From NCBI RefSeq assembly GCF_027596085.1, contig NC_072451.1, positions 9,439,098 to 9,503,097 of the forward strand: DNA of 64,000 nt, written 5' to 3'. Of the stretch, positions 47,566-58,799 are shown one piece after another. Source of the DNA: Anoplopoma fimbria. Its lineage: Eukaryota > Chordata > Actinopteri > Perciformes > Anoplopomatidae. Position 1 is the stretch's first letter. Every line of letters begins with the position of its first letter. The translations under genes were made by a program, and so were the position numbers. The notes under the pieces are model-generated. The model saw nothing but the letters and a program-made list of their open reading frames with translations. It had not been told where the DNA came from and did not search any database.

Positions 47566-48800
47566 ACTTCCGGTTAGAGGATGTAGTGAGTTGACGCACG
47601 TGGAGAGGCTCCCGACCAATTTGGATATTTTACCTTTAAGACCTCCTTTGTTTTTTATTTTTGCCGCACAGCAAGTTGTCGAACGTGCTATGAACACATC
47701 TGGGTAAAGAAATGACATCGAAACATAATAAGCAAGGAGGATTACAAACTCACACAACTCGGGCTACTTCGCTATCTGCAAAGCTAGCTAAAATGACTGC
47801 GGGCTCCGACTCATCCTCAGGTGAGACAACTCACCCAGCCCTCGAAGGTGGACCGCACCGGACCGCTACCAGAACGTGGTTCCACCAAGTCCAGGCCTTT
47901 TATTGTGTGCTTTCACAACTACTCAGATAAGGAAAAAATATTAAGATGTGCCATGAAACACGAATTAAAGTACCATAACGTGACTCTGAGAGTTTACCAG
48001 GACATGAGTGTGACCCTTGCCAGAAAGAGAGCGGCTTTTAATGACATTAAACAGAAACTGTACAGAAAAGGGATCCGCTTCGGACTGTTGCACCCGGCCC
48101 GCCTGCGTGTCACCTTTGAAGGAGAATCCATCTACTTCGACACCCCCGAAGAAGCAAAAGCCTTCTACGACCGACGGATAACCGGTTAAAGAAGTCACGG
48201 CATCAAAAGATGGTCCCAGAAGCAGGCGCACATAGGCCTGCATGTATGTACACTACCCGTTTCGTGATAAGTGGACGTTTTTTCTTTTTGTCTGTTTTTC
48301 TCCAACTTTTTTGGGTGAAATGCGACATTTTACCAAATCTTACAACTCCACTTTTCCTAATTCACCTCTAGACTCAGTGTATGAGAACATTCTCAACACC
48401 CAACCAAAGGTAAAAGGATTTATATCCCAAATATATCAAATCATCAACTCATCAACTCAATTACTGAGACTAACATTGGTAAAATCAAAGCGGATTGGGA
48501 AAAATAACTTTGCACGAGCATTCCAGATTCATTTTGGAACCAAGCCCTTATAAGGGTCAATAAAAGCTCATCGCGTGCACGGTTAAACTTACTACATTTC
48601 AAGGTACTGCATCGCCTGCACTACTCTAACTCCAAACTTTCGAAAATGTACTCTAATGTGGTAGATAGCTGCAATAGATGTCATAATTCACCAGCAGATC
48701 TTACTCACATGTTTTGGAGCTGTCCACAACTCACAACTTACTGGGACAAAATATTCAAAGTCTTATCAGACTCGCCTTGGTCCAGCCCCTAGATATGCTG
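47566..48800 (+). mobile_element. L1 retrotransposon with 5' end and ORF1 but endonuclease and RT deleted
   Basis: After a 5' leader, ORF1 is read from 47712 and, after a frameshift near 47840, to 48189. The C-terminal part RPFIVCFHNYSDKEKILRCA, VTLRVYQDMSVTLARKR and LHPARLRVTFEGES is the L1 ORF1p RRM/CTD. From about 48300 the sequence resumes in the far 3' part of ORF2, with KGFISQIYQII, LNLLHFKVLHRLHYS and the Cys-rich CNRCHNSPADLTHMFWSCP. The whole endonuclease-RT stretch, several kb in a complete L1, is absent. Small frameshifts show that the copy is dead. Confidence 0.85.
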
Positions 48801-48907
48801 CTATATGCCTAGACAGCCGGGGAACTACCTAGGATACACTGAGCTCCTCTCTCCTCTTCTCTCACTCCCTCTTTATGTATTAATCTCCTATTTATGCACA
48901 TTACTGA

Positions 48908-49435
48908 TTTTGCTTCTTCCCCGGAGTTCTTGTGCTTTCTCGCCTCGCAGGTTCCCAGGAATCGGGGTTATATTTGGACTGTCATCGTGCCACCTGCTGA
49001 AGCCCCGCTGACACCCACTACTACTACCACTATCATTATTAGTCACATTACTATTATTATTGCCTGTACTATTACGCTTATTGACTTGCTTCTACCCTGG
49101 AGTCTTTGTGCTTTCTCGCTTCGCAGGCTTCTATAAATCGTGGCTGTACCTGGACCGTGGTCATGCATCCTGCTACGACCCTGCTGACACCGACTGCTAC
49201 CACCATTATTATTACTAGTCACATTACTATTACTATTACCTGTACCATTAAGCATTTTAGCTTTACTTCCACCCTGAAGCCCTTTTTGCTTTCTCGCTCT
49301 GCAGGTTTCCATGAATCGTTGTGGTACCTGGACCGTAGTCGTGCCTCCTGCTGTGAGCCGACTGACACCCACTGCTACTTCGATTATTATTATTAATCAC
49401 ATTACTATCCCTATTTTCATAATTATAATTCTACT
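48908..49435. repeat. Tandem array, about 175-bp unit, three copies
   Basis: Units start near 48909, 49086 and 49260. Each has a CTTTCTCGCNTCGCAGG-type phrase, AATCGNGG, a TGGAC(C/T)GT stretch, CTGCTGACACCNACTGCTAC and a run of ATTATTA/CATTACTAT. The array lies between the L1 3' end and the (TTGAA)n-tailed element, so it may be part of a LINE 3' region. Confidence 0.8.
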
Positions 49436-49477
49436 ATAATAATTGCTGCTGTTATTATAAGTAGTCTTATTATATGA

Positions 49478-49779
49478 ATAATTTATGTCATATACATTGA
49501 ATGTGTTGTATCTCTGTTATGCTGTTCATTCTGTACACATGACATCTATTGCATTCTGTCCATCCTGGGAGAAGGATCCCTCCTCTGTCGTTCTCCCATA
49601 GGTTTCTTCCTTTTTTCTCCCTGTTAAAGGGGTTTTTTAGGGGAGTTTTTCCTGTGCCGATGTGAGGGAAGGACAGAGGATGTCGCATGTGTACAGATTG
49701 TAAAGCCCTCTGAGGCAAATTTGTAATTTGCGATTCTGGGCTATACAAAATAAACTGAATTAAATTGAATTGAATTAAA
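49478..49779 (+). repeat. LINE-type 3' tail copy ending in (TTGAA)n
   Basis: Near-identical over about 290 bases to 10196-10488, including ATACATTGAATGTGTTGTA at the start and AATTGAATTGAATTAA at the end. Confidence 0.75.
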
Positions 49780-50007
49780 AGGCTAATAGCTGTTTATTGT
49801 TTATTTAGAGCCCAGAACCGTACCTTTTTTTAGTAGCTTGGAGAACTGTACTAAGCAAGATTCGCATATGTTCAGTGACAACAAGATCTCTAAGGAAGAG
49901 GGTAAGGTTGGGGCAGTGACTGAGGCACATAACCTGAGAGGAAGACCTAGTGACGCAGTGCAGGTGTATTCATTCATAAAGAATTTGAGATGTTGCCTTC
50001 AGGCAAA

Positions 50008-50303
50008 CATTACATTACATTACAGTCATTTAGCAGACGCTTTTATCCAAAGCGACTTACAATCAGTAGTATATTACATATCATTCACCCATTCACACAC
50101 TGATGACAGGCTACCATGCAAGGTGCCACCATCAGACTCTAACTAACATTCATCATCCAGTCCACACCGATGGCAAGCCTTCGGGAGCAACTTGGGGTTA
50201 AGTGTCTTGCCCAAGGACACATCGACTGCCGAAGCCGGGTATCAAACCACCGACCCTCTGATTGGAGAACTACCTTGCTCTCCACTACGCCACAGCCGCC
50301 CCA
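50008..50303 (-). mobile_element. Near full-length tRNA-derived SINE (V-SINE type)
   Basis: On -, it starts GGGGCGGCTGTGGCGTAGTG, has a box-B-like GGTGGTTTGATACCCGGC, the body phrase TGTCCTTGGGCAAGACACTT, and the tail GCTTTGGATAAAAGCGTCTG followed by TGTAATG repeats. It is the longer relative of the 43874-44032 copy. It is a pseudo-tRNA head, not a functional tRNA gene. Confidence 0.85.
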
Positions 50304-50309
50304 AACGGT

Positions 50310-52500
50310 TTAGAATGCTAATTTGCAAGCTAAATCGGAAGAAAAATAATAAATTGTGACTTGATTATTTATTATCCGGTTTTATTACACCTGGTTTTAT
50401 TATTCGAAACTGTTGTCTTTTGGCCCTTTTTTCTCCCTTCTTTTGCCCAGTTCATCTGTTACAACACCCGTGATCTTGACCAATAGAAACACAGGGTGTG
50501 ACACTAAACGGTGACTGTTTGTTTGCAGGTGTATTCAGTGATTGACTTCTAAGAGGTGAATATCAACAAAGTATCTCTAGCTGAAATATTTTATATTACT
50601 ACTAGGTTTTATGTCTCCAGGTCAAACATTTGATCTAGATTGAATCAATCATTGAGGAACATATACAAGCAGTATAAAGTATGAACAATGTACCAGGCCC
50701 TCTCTTCATGAGGTAAATAACATATAACCTATCTATGACTTATATTCATTAGGAATACGTTTTGATCGTAACTGTCCAACTTCTATACATTATTGCTCTC
50801 TATACTGAATGTAAAGAACACTGTTAATCCAGCAAATGCATTTTTGTGTGTTGAGTTTGTTGTGGTTCATTTCAAGGAGGTAAAGAATAACTTCCCAATT
50901 TCACGGTCCCAGTGAGGACACTGAGGACATGAAGGCAAGTGTATAAATGCCAAGTTTGAGATTATGTACTTCAAGGACTCTGACATCCAGATAAGAAATG
51001 GTCTTGTTAAAGAGAGTGTTAGATATGAGAGGCTGTATTCAAACAGAGGTCTTATAGTTCCTCTGTCGTGCTGCAGGTGTCACTCTTGTATTTGTGTAAA
51101 TGTACATGTGCAATGACGGATGCAGTCAAAGGGAGGCCCTGTTGTTAAAGGAATGGAGACTGTTGTTGGGGCAGGAGAACCAATCCCGTTCCTATGTTGT
51201 TCTGATACCTGTAATAAACCCTGATAGAAGCAAGACAATCCAGAAACAACAGTAATAATCAAAGGCTGATACTTAGATTCAACCACCAGCATTACGTTTA
51301 ATAACATATAGTTAGGCTGCATAGTTCTCCACTTCTATAAACCAGAACGTTTCAGTATGTTATTGTTAAAGCAACACAGAGACACACGTCTTCATCTTTT
51401 AGGTGCATGCAACTGTGAGGGCAGTTCAGTCGGACAATAGTGGGAAGAAAATTGCTGATAATAAAGATTTTATTTTACATTTAGATGTGATGGCTATTAA
51501 TATTCAGTGCAGTTAGATTAATAGGAGATGTAGAGAGTCAACAGAATAAAGCGAAAACAGAGATAATGGAATCCCACACTGCTAACAGCGCTATAGCTTC
51601 TGCCGGACCAGGTCTCTCTAGTCCCTCAAAAAAAAACTATTTTCTCCTAAACCAGAAGACGGGAAGTTGGTGGTGAATAATCTGCTGGAGAACAGACTGT
51701 AGGATGTAGCACAATTCCTTAGCTTTCTGAGGGAACGGTCCATTGGAAACAAAAGCAGAACCTGTGATACTAGCTACACCTTATGTCAACGGTTTCCTGT
51801 TCGGATGTTTGGTGAGTCAAATAATGAATAATGCCACTCTGCTATACAAATCCCTGTAATAATGCAATGTATAAATTAAGCACTTTTTAAAACATCAAAA
51901 GTTGACCAAACTACTCTACGATCAAATATAGCAATGACGATAAAAACAAGACAGTAAAAAATATACAAATATCGTTAAACCATAAGAACAACGAACACCA
52001 TAAACACAGCTCCCATTATCTCCCTGTAACATACAGGAATCTAAACAACTTAATACTGGTTCGGACTCCAATTATCAGTCCCCCCCACAAAATTACAAAG
52101 ATTGAAAAATAAAGATTTTTTGTTTTAAACCAACAATACTTTGGTCTTGGTCATATCAAATATACATAACATTAATACACTATGTTATAGATATTTCTAT
52201 CTCCGGTCACTGTTATATTGCACTGCATATTGTTTGATGTGTTTGCTTTTCCTTTACAACAAGAGTTCTCAAACAGTCATAAAACGTACCATTTATAATA
52301 ATATGGTTGAAACTTTCTCTAATACTTTAATTAAGGTATTACAACTGGGGATCTTGCAAACAACTTCAACTCAAAAATAAGAAAAGACAGCATTGCATCT
52401 ATTAAAAGTAAAAATGTAAAAAAACAAAAAGCTTGCGGAAGAAATGGAGTGGTAGTCAACTTCAAGAGTAAGTTTTGCCAGGCAAAGCAACAGTGGACAT
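50310..52500. other. Intergenic, nothing recognised
   Basis: AT-rich sequence with no supported exon, repeat end or RNA gene. Confidence 0.45.
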
Positions 52501-53060
52501 AGAAACTTCTTCATGAAATCCACTGACTGACTACAACCAAAAAATAAAGCAGGTCGGACTGTATTTCTCCTATAAAATCATTAACAATAATATCAGCAAT
52601 GCTGAAGTGTTTCTTTCTGCTATTGATCAACTTATTAAACCTCATCTCAACCCCCATCGGAGATGCTTTCCACTGAATATTGTGAGCAATTCGACACATT
52701 CTACAATATAAAAATTATTGACATCAGACAGATCATTAGTGTATCAAGATCTGGAAATGAGCCCTCCCTCCAAATCTCCAAGAATATTACATCACTTTGA
52801 CCCCGTAGACCTTAAAATAACTGAGGTCCTCCATCTGCTGCTTTGTACCACTCCTTTTTAGAATGTTTTAACAGCACTTCATGTAAAACAAATTATTAAC
52901 TGCTCTATTCTTCTTTGTGTCCTGCAACATTGAAAAACAGCTTACAGTCATTAGACCACTTTTAAAGAAAAGCAACCCTTGCCTCTTTAGAACAGATCAT
53001 GTTCATATTAGAGACTCTTATAAGAGGCCAATCTAACCATAAAAAAATACAGAGGTTACC
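52500..53060 (+). mobile_element. Very worn LINE reverse-transcriptase remnant (tentative)
   Basis: Broken + frames give AEVFLSAIDQLIKPHLNPH, FDPVDLKITEVLHLLLCTTP and LKTAYSH-TTFKEKQP, the last similar to the LKTAxVxPLLKKxN step common before the RT fingers in L2/CR1-type LINEs. Stops are frequent and no catalytic motif is left. Confidence 0.45.
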
Positions 53061-53744
53061 ATAAAGGATAATTCCCTGTATTGTGTCTTTACAACTTTGG
53101 TATTATTTCTGCCAGTAATTTTTAGCAGTTGTAGTAACGTTAAATAAAAGATACTGACAGATTAGACAGAACCAGAAACATGAGGTGTCAGGTGATTGCA
53201 AACAAACCCCAAGATTAGTCAAACCTAATTGGCAGAGACAACAAAGGTGACAGCTAAATTATTACTCTAACTGTTGATCATAAATATCCCCATCAGACTT
53301 TAATGTAGTAATGTCACTGGGTTTTTGGGATATCAGCAGCTCCTTTGGTGAATACAGTGTTGTTATAACTCACATATTAGTCAAAACTACTAAAAGAAGG
53401 ATCAAGTTGCACCTGGAAATTATCCCTTAATGAAGCACTGTGGCTGAACTGTTTATGAGGGCTGACATTATTTAGTGAGTAAATTTCGTTCAGAGGAAAC
53501 AGATAGCAAGGCAACCCTTGTCTTGCCGTTGTTTTAGCATTAGTGTAAAAATAAACTCCAGAGAATCGGTTGTTGAGAGATGAACCGCAAACCCAGCAGG
53601 GGCTTATTGTGAAACCAAAACCCAGAGCAGCGGCCTTCAATTTACCCAAGGCATTTTGATCATTGCCAACCCCCTGATCCACTTCTAACCCCGGCCGCAC
53701 TCGCCTCACAGACTCGACCCCAACTAATGGCACCTTGTAAAGTT

Positions 53745-53915
53745 GGAGACGAGAGCGGGGGGGCGGGCGTTGGAGAAGCCGCGGCCTTCTCAAAATAGCA
53801 GCGGATCAATGGGGACATCATCAGAGGGATGCTGCCATTAGCTTCTGGCGAGGCCTGCTATTACTGAGAGATCACTTGCAATGAGGAGCTGTAATGTGGC
53901 CTGAGGCGAGACCCC
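53745..53915. promoter_or_regulatory. Candidate conserved non-coding element
   Basis: A GC-balanced, non-repetitive block containing GGATCAATGGGGACATCATC, ATGCTGCCATTAGCTTCTGG and CTATTACTGAGAGATCACTT stands out from AT-rich surroundings. It lacks a convincing reading frame. The texture resembles vertebrate conserved enhancers; conservation has not been tested. Confidence 0.25.
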
Positions 53916-54406
53916 CCCGCCAGTACCACACACTCGCTCTCACACACACAACACACAAGATGCCACAGAGACGCGGTGGCTGCTGAGTGAGGGGAGCACT
54001 TCTGCAGGCAGTTCTTATTAAAGGGACATAATGTGTAGTGTGTAAGCGGGGTTTAATGTCGCTGATGCTCTGGTGAACAAAATGTTTGCAAGTGTGTGTT
54101 TAATGTCTTCTGGAAAAATAGAAAAAAAGGAACCACAATGTTTGTGTCTTAATTATACAGTGGTGAAAATCAACACTTATCTTAAAGGACACACACACAC
54201 ACACACCTCCTGGTTTTAATTGCCAGTTGGTAATTGTTGCCATGTCGACAGCAACTTGTACTCTCTTTAACATAAGGGAAATAAAGTATGTTAAGACGCA
54301 GAAAGCAAAGAGTAAAAAACATGTTTCAAAGTTTTACCTTTAAAACATTTTGTTCTTTAATAGAGGTCTTATTTTATTTCAGCTAGACATCTGTTTCTCA
54401 GAATGA

Positions 54407-54540
54407 GGTGGATAGTGCAGCTGAGGTTGCTGGTTCACTATTCGGTTGATCAACGGTATGAACCCCAGCGTCCATGTCAAAGTGTCCTTGGGCAAGAAAC
54501 TAAACCCCAAATGGCTCCTGAAGGCTGAACCAATGATTAC
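54407..54540 (+). mobile_element. tRNA-derived SINE fragment, second subfamily
   Basis: GATCAACGGTATGAACCCCA (box-B-like) followed by TGTCCTTGGGCAAGAAACTA and CCCCAAATGGCTCCTGAAGG is the body of a fish tRNA-derived SINE related to the copies at 43874 and 50008. The head and tail are worn. Confidence 0.6.
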
Positions 54541-54629
54541 ATTATCTCCTGATGAGAAGTTTGTATCGCAGCAATCTGTCGTCAGTATATGTGCGTGTCA
54601 ATGGGTAAACGTTGGCACGTAGTGTAAAC

Positions 54630-55140
54630 ACAGACTTTATATTTAAGTGGACGTAGTCATCGTTACGTCACCCATTGGTTGATAGACTGCCGTTATGAAA
54701 CCTTAAGTTCGGCTATTTCGCCGTCACCATCTTGGAATACGGCCGTCTCAATCTTGGCATTTTTGCATCTGATGAACAGAACTTACCATATTTGGAAGGC
54801 AAAGGGGTGAAGTACAGGTTCTGGTAGCAGAAGCAACCTGTCAATCACACTAAAGCCCTAAAGCATACCCTGCTTTATGGTCTATTTTTCTCTAAATGGA
54901 TCATAATTTGCTGTATTGAAGAAGACTTGAAACTAGAGATTGAGACCATAAACTCATATTTACAATGTTTACTGAGGAAATAAATCAAGAGAAAAGTAGA
55001 GTCATTTTCTCATAGACTTCTATACAATCAGATTTTTTTGCAACCGGAGGATTCGCCCCATGCTGGTCAGTAGAGATAACGTAACTTTTAAAGCACTACC
55101 GCATCGGCTTCACTTTTCAGATTCGAAGGTTGCCGCCTTG
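54630..55140 (+). repeat. Dispersed fish repeat, long copy
   Basis: It contains AGTGGACGTAGTCATCGTTA, GGCTATTTCGCCGTCACCAT, CATAGACTTCTATACAATCA and ACCGCATCGGCTTCACTTTT. The first part occurs inverted at 19750-19830. The phrases belong to a common teleost interspersed repeat family; exact ends were not set. Confidence 0.65.
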
Positions 55141-55149
55141 TTCAGACTG

Positions 55150-56730
55150 AGTGGTACCAAACCTGACAACCTTGCTGTTGCTCACAGTAGCTCACAAATA
55201 AATATTTCCATATACGCAAAAATGCTTGACAAGCTTTACTATAAGATCTGTTTGAATATGCATTGCTTGGTAAAGCAATTAAAACCTTAAGTCTTGCAGT
55301 TTTAAAATAATTTGGGCACAAAACCAGCATAAATAGAAATTATGTGATATGCGAATTGATGTCATCACAAATCTATGGCATACACAATAAGGCACACACA
55401 ACAGTAGCGCCCTAATTGTTTGGGTATTGCCCTGTGTTTCACACACTCCACATGGTTAAGTGTTAATCAAAGATTTAATCCTTTTCATCCTTTCTGGCAA
55501 GCAAACAGTCTCATATAGAAATCTAACTTCAGCTCAAAGACTGCTGCGTGTTTATGTCAGCCTTAAAAAAAAAGCCATGTCATTGGAACAGACAGATTAG
55601 GAGCCACAGGTTGTATTGTGTTTCTGTTAAGGCATTATAGCAAGTACTTATGAACACATCAAAGGTTCATGACAGACGAAGCTCTGCTAGCTCTATTTAA
55701 ATGGACTTCTGTCTTCAGCTTCACATGCTTTCTAGTATAATCCCATAATGTGTGTGTATATCTCTTTTTTTCCCCAGTGGTGTTCCCACATGTATGTGTA
55801 GACCTGTGAAGGAGAAGAAGACATAGTGTGCATGTCTTAATTTGTCGGTCCTTCTCTCTGTGGTTACATCAGTTTATCTCTCCTTTGTGTCTATATTCAG
55901 CTTTTAGCTTCGTATGGTTACAACCAGTGTCATTGTGTAGCTTTTTTCAGCCTCACTGTTGCTGTCTGTTATTTTGTTTCCAATATTGCACATAAATCAA
56001 AAAGCATTATTTGTTAGTTGTTACAAATTGGAAGCCTACAATAATTTGATTCATCTGAAGCATCAATCACAAAACAAAACAAGCAGTACAAAAATAATTC
56101 AATCCTACCTGATTTACCTCCAGTTTATGGGGCTACCTTGCCATGTTTTACCGCCCATTCATTCAATAATTTCAAATCTATACATAAGCCTAGAAAATCA
56201 TTGAGGTTTCCTTGGTTTGCAATAAGATGCAGAGATCAATAAGTAAGAATCAAAAAAGGAAAACAAGATTAAGTGGTTTGAGATTATCTACTAGAATTCT
56301 CGGTAGGTAGTAAGAGTGTCCATCTTGAAAAGGTTGCTGCAGTTAATTCGATGTGTTTGTTGCACAAGTAAAGGCAGATTTTCCAAGTACAGAGTAAAGC
56401 CTCAGGACTTTAACATCAGACAGTCAGTCAGTAGAGCGAGGTTGGGGGGTTTTGTGGTCCAGTCGGTGGAAGTCCAATAAAGGGATTTATGTATCAAAAG
56501 ATTTATCCCGCTGGAAGAGAGTTGGGGTCTAATGTTGTCTTTTGCGGAGAAGTTTGTACTAAGCTGTAATAGCTCTCCTGTGATTTGTCACTGTCGACAC
56601 AGTTTGCTACAGAATTCGAATGTCTTTGTCAAAGTTGATGTTGATGCGAAAGATTCTCCAGATTTACCCCACAACTGAATCAGTTGATCACAGCAAATAC
56701 CATTGAAATAAGTTGATTTCAGTGTGAAAT
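55150..56730. other. Intergenic, nothing recognised
   Basis: AT-rich unique sequence without a supported gene. Confidence 0.45.
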
Positions 56731-56734
56731 TATA

Positions 56735-57065
56735 CTAAATACTGATGGTCTTTCTATGTGCAAACTCTGGCATTTGTTTTCCCTGATGTCCAATGTGCAC
56801 ACTTTGGATCCCAGGGAACTGGACGTGCAAACTTGTCGTCTTGGCTCGTGTATTTCTTTATTCCATTCGCTGTGTAGATGGATGTTCCCCACATGTTCCC
56901 AGAGCTGAGAATCATCCGCCTCCATATGGAATGGATAAAAATATCAGCGATGCGAGCGCCGCTGTGGGAGGACATTTGTACAAGTGTCACATCTCTGCTC
57001 CGCTGTAACTTCCTGACCGACTTGGTTCCGGTGTTTAATCTCTGGCAAAGATTTACGAGGTGAAT
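56735..57065. promoter_or_regulatory. Candidate conserved non-coding element
   Basis: About 330 bases with balanced composition stay open in several frames on both strands at once, which points to few stop triplets rather than to a protein. Phrases such as TGTTTTCCCTGATGTCCAAT, CATATGGAATGGATAAAAAT and GACATTTGTACAAGTGTCAC look non-repetitive. GACATTTGTACAAGTGTC is a near-perfect inverted repeat. Enhancer function is inference only. Confidence 0.3.
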
Positions 57066-57879
57066 CCTCTTCCTGTTCTTCCTCGATGTCTGTCTCTTCA
57101 GTAATCCAGCTCTTGTCTATCTTTGTTTTTTTTTATTGCCATTGTGTTTAAATCCTAACTGTGGTCATTTTTTTCCCTTCCTGAAGTCTATTTCTTGATC
57201 TGTACTTGGTGTTTCATTGTCTTTCTTTTCCTTTCTGTTACCACTCCGTTCACGTTCTCTTGGATTGTTCTTGTTGGTGTTTCTCATGGCATTCACATTT
57301 GCAACGGAGCTCAAGGCCTCGTTACGCTGACGGTTTTAGCGTCTGGTTCGGTGCAATTTGATGAACAAAAATGAGTTATGCTTCATTATGCATTCAGTAG
57401 TCCTGGTGCTCCTGATGTACCAGTTCTTTCAGGAAGTTTGTTAATTTTTGTGAGGTTCTTCAATAATTCTTCACTCCAATGTCTGACTGCCCTCTCACAT
57501 TCTGTGGGAAAACACTTGACATGAAATTCGAACAAAACCCAAACAATCACACGCAAGGAGAGTTTTAAGGATTCTTTTGTTTCAAAACTTTGGTTTTATT
57601 ATCAAACAGTTTTGGCAATCATTCCTCCCTGTTATAAAAAACATTGTTTTAACAAGTTAATTGCTAAGAACCTATCCTAAAAAATCCACTGTAGACTTAA
57701 AGTTGTTGGATTCATTAAGGGTACCTCTGCTCACTCGAGTGTCGAGCACAAGTTACTGTAGGACAGTTGCACTTCTCTAAACTGAATGTTAAATTGAAGG
57801 AACTCAAGCTTATGTGTGCTTGTTTCTACACAGTCTGAGTTATGGACTCAACTGTGATTTATTAGGACAAGGCTTACAG

Positions 57880-58790
57880 TATGTCAACACCGGGAAGTCA
57901 GTCCAAACGGGCAAACAAATTCCGATAAGGGGCACGCATGAAATCCAAATCAGAAAAGCAGAGATTCAAGACAATAAAGGCATTGCAATGCGTAGAGTTT
58001 CTTCTGTCCTGATGTCAATAGGGAGTTTGTTCCACCATTGTGGAGACAGGACAGTAAACTTTGTTGAGCAGTAGCCAGATCCCCTTCGTCATGAGGGAGT
58101 GTCAAGTAGGATTGGCTGTAGCAGAGCATAGTGGACCGGCTGGGGTGTACGGTTTTGACCATGTCCTGGATGTAAGTTCACAACATGACCATACGCAAGT
58201 ACTGGTGTCTTTAGCGGGATTGGAGCAGCCAACAGGAGCCAGAGCAGGGATGCGGAGGAGGAGCAGTCGCCTGATATAAGACGGAATTGTCAAGTCGTTT
58301 GACGTTGCCCCTACTCTAAACGATTTACATGGAGGCGTGGGAGGTTCAATTTTGCCAACCCATCGCTAGAAAGCAACATAACTGCATGAATCTAATGGCA
58401 CTTTGAAGTTGACCGGTGATGCGTTGCCCTGACAACGTACTTTGTGCTGGCGTTTTAAGAGTGGAGTGGCACGAGTAACAAGAGAAAGTAAAAAAAAAAA
58501 AAAAGACATTGCGATAATGACATTTCATGATTTATATGTAAAATTAATTTCTTAAAATTCGGATTTAAAAGATTAAAGAGAAGCGTCAAGAGTCTCAAAC
58601 TTTTTTAATTGAGAAAACCACTGCTTCTTGTCACATTGCCGAACTAATCAGTCCACTTAAACTCGGTGGTCTGGACGGATTCAAAGGTCTGGACCCAGGC
58701 AAGAGGAGCAGGGTAGTGATGGAGAACTTGGGTAGGGTGAAGACAAGCCGGACTGCTGCATTCTAGATGAGCTGCAGATGAACTGCAAAA
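57880..58790. repeat. Fragments of a dispersed fish repeat (tentative)
   Basis: GTCAATAGGGAGTTTGTTCC, TGGCTGTAGCAGAGCATAGT, GACCATGTCCTGGATGTAAG and, at 58680-58770, CTGCTGCATTCTAGATGAGC resemble stock phrases of a long teleost interspersed repeat. Unrelated sequence separates the pieces. Confidence 0.45.
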
Positions 58791-58799
58791 CCAAACTGT

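Noticed and set aside
47965..48243. A 92-codon frame on -
   Set aside because: It is antisense to the L1 ORF1 segment on +.
50008..50303. A possible tRNA gene on -
   Set aside because: Same SINE family as above; the tRNA-like head is diverged.
53377..53793. A 138-codon frame on -
   Set aside because: It has no recognisable domain, ends in Arg/Pro-rich translation of a GC patch, and has no splice or start context.
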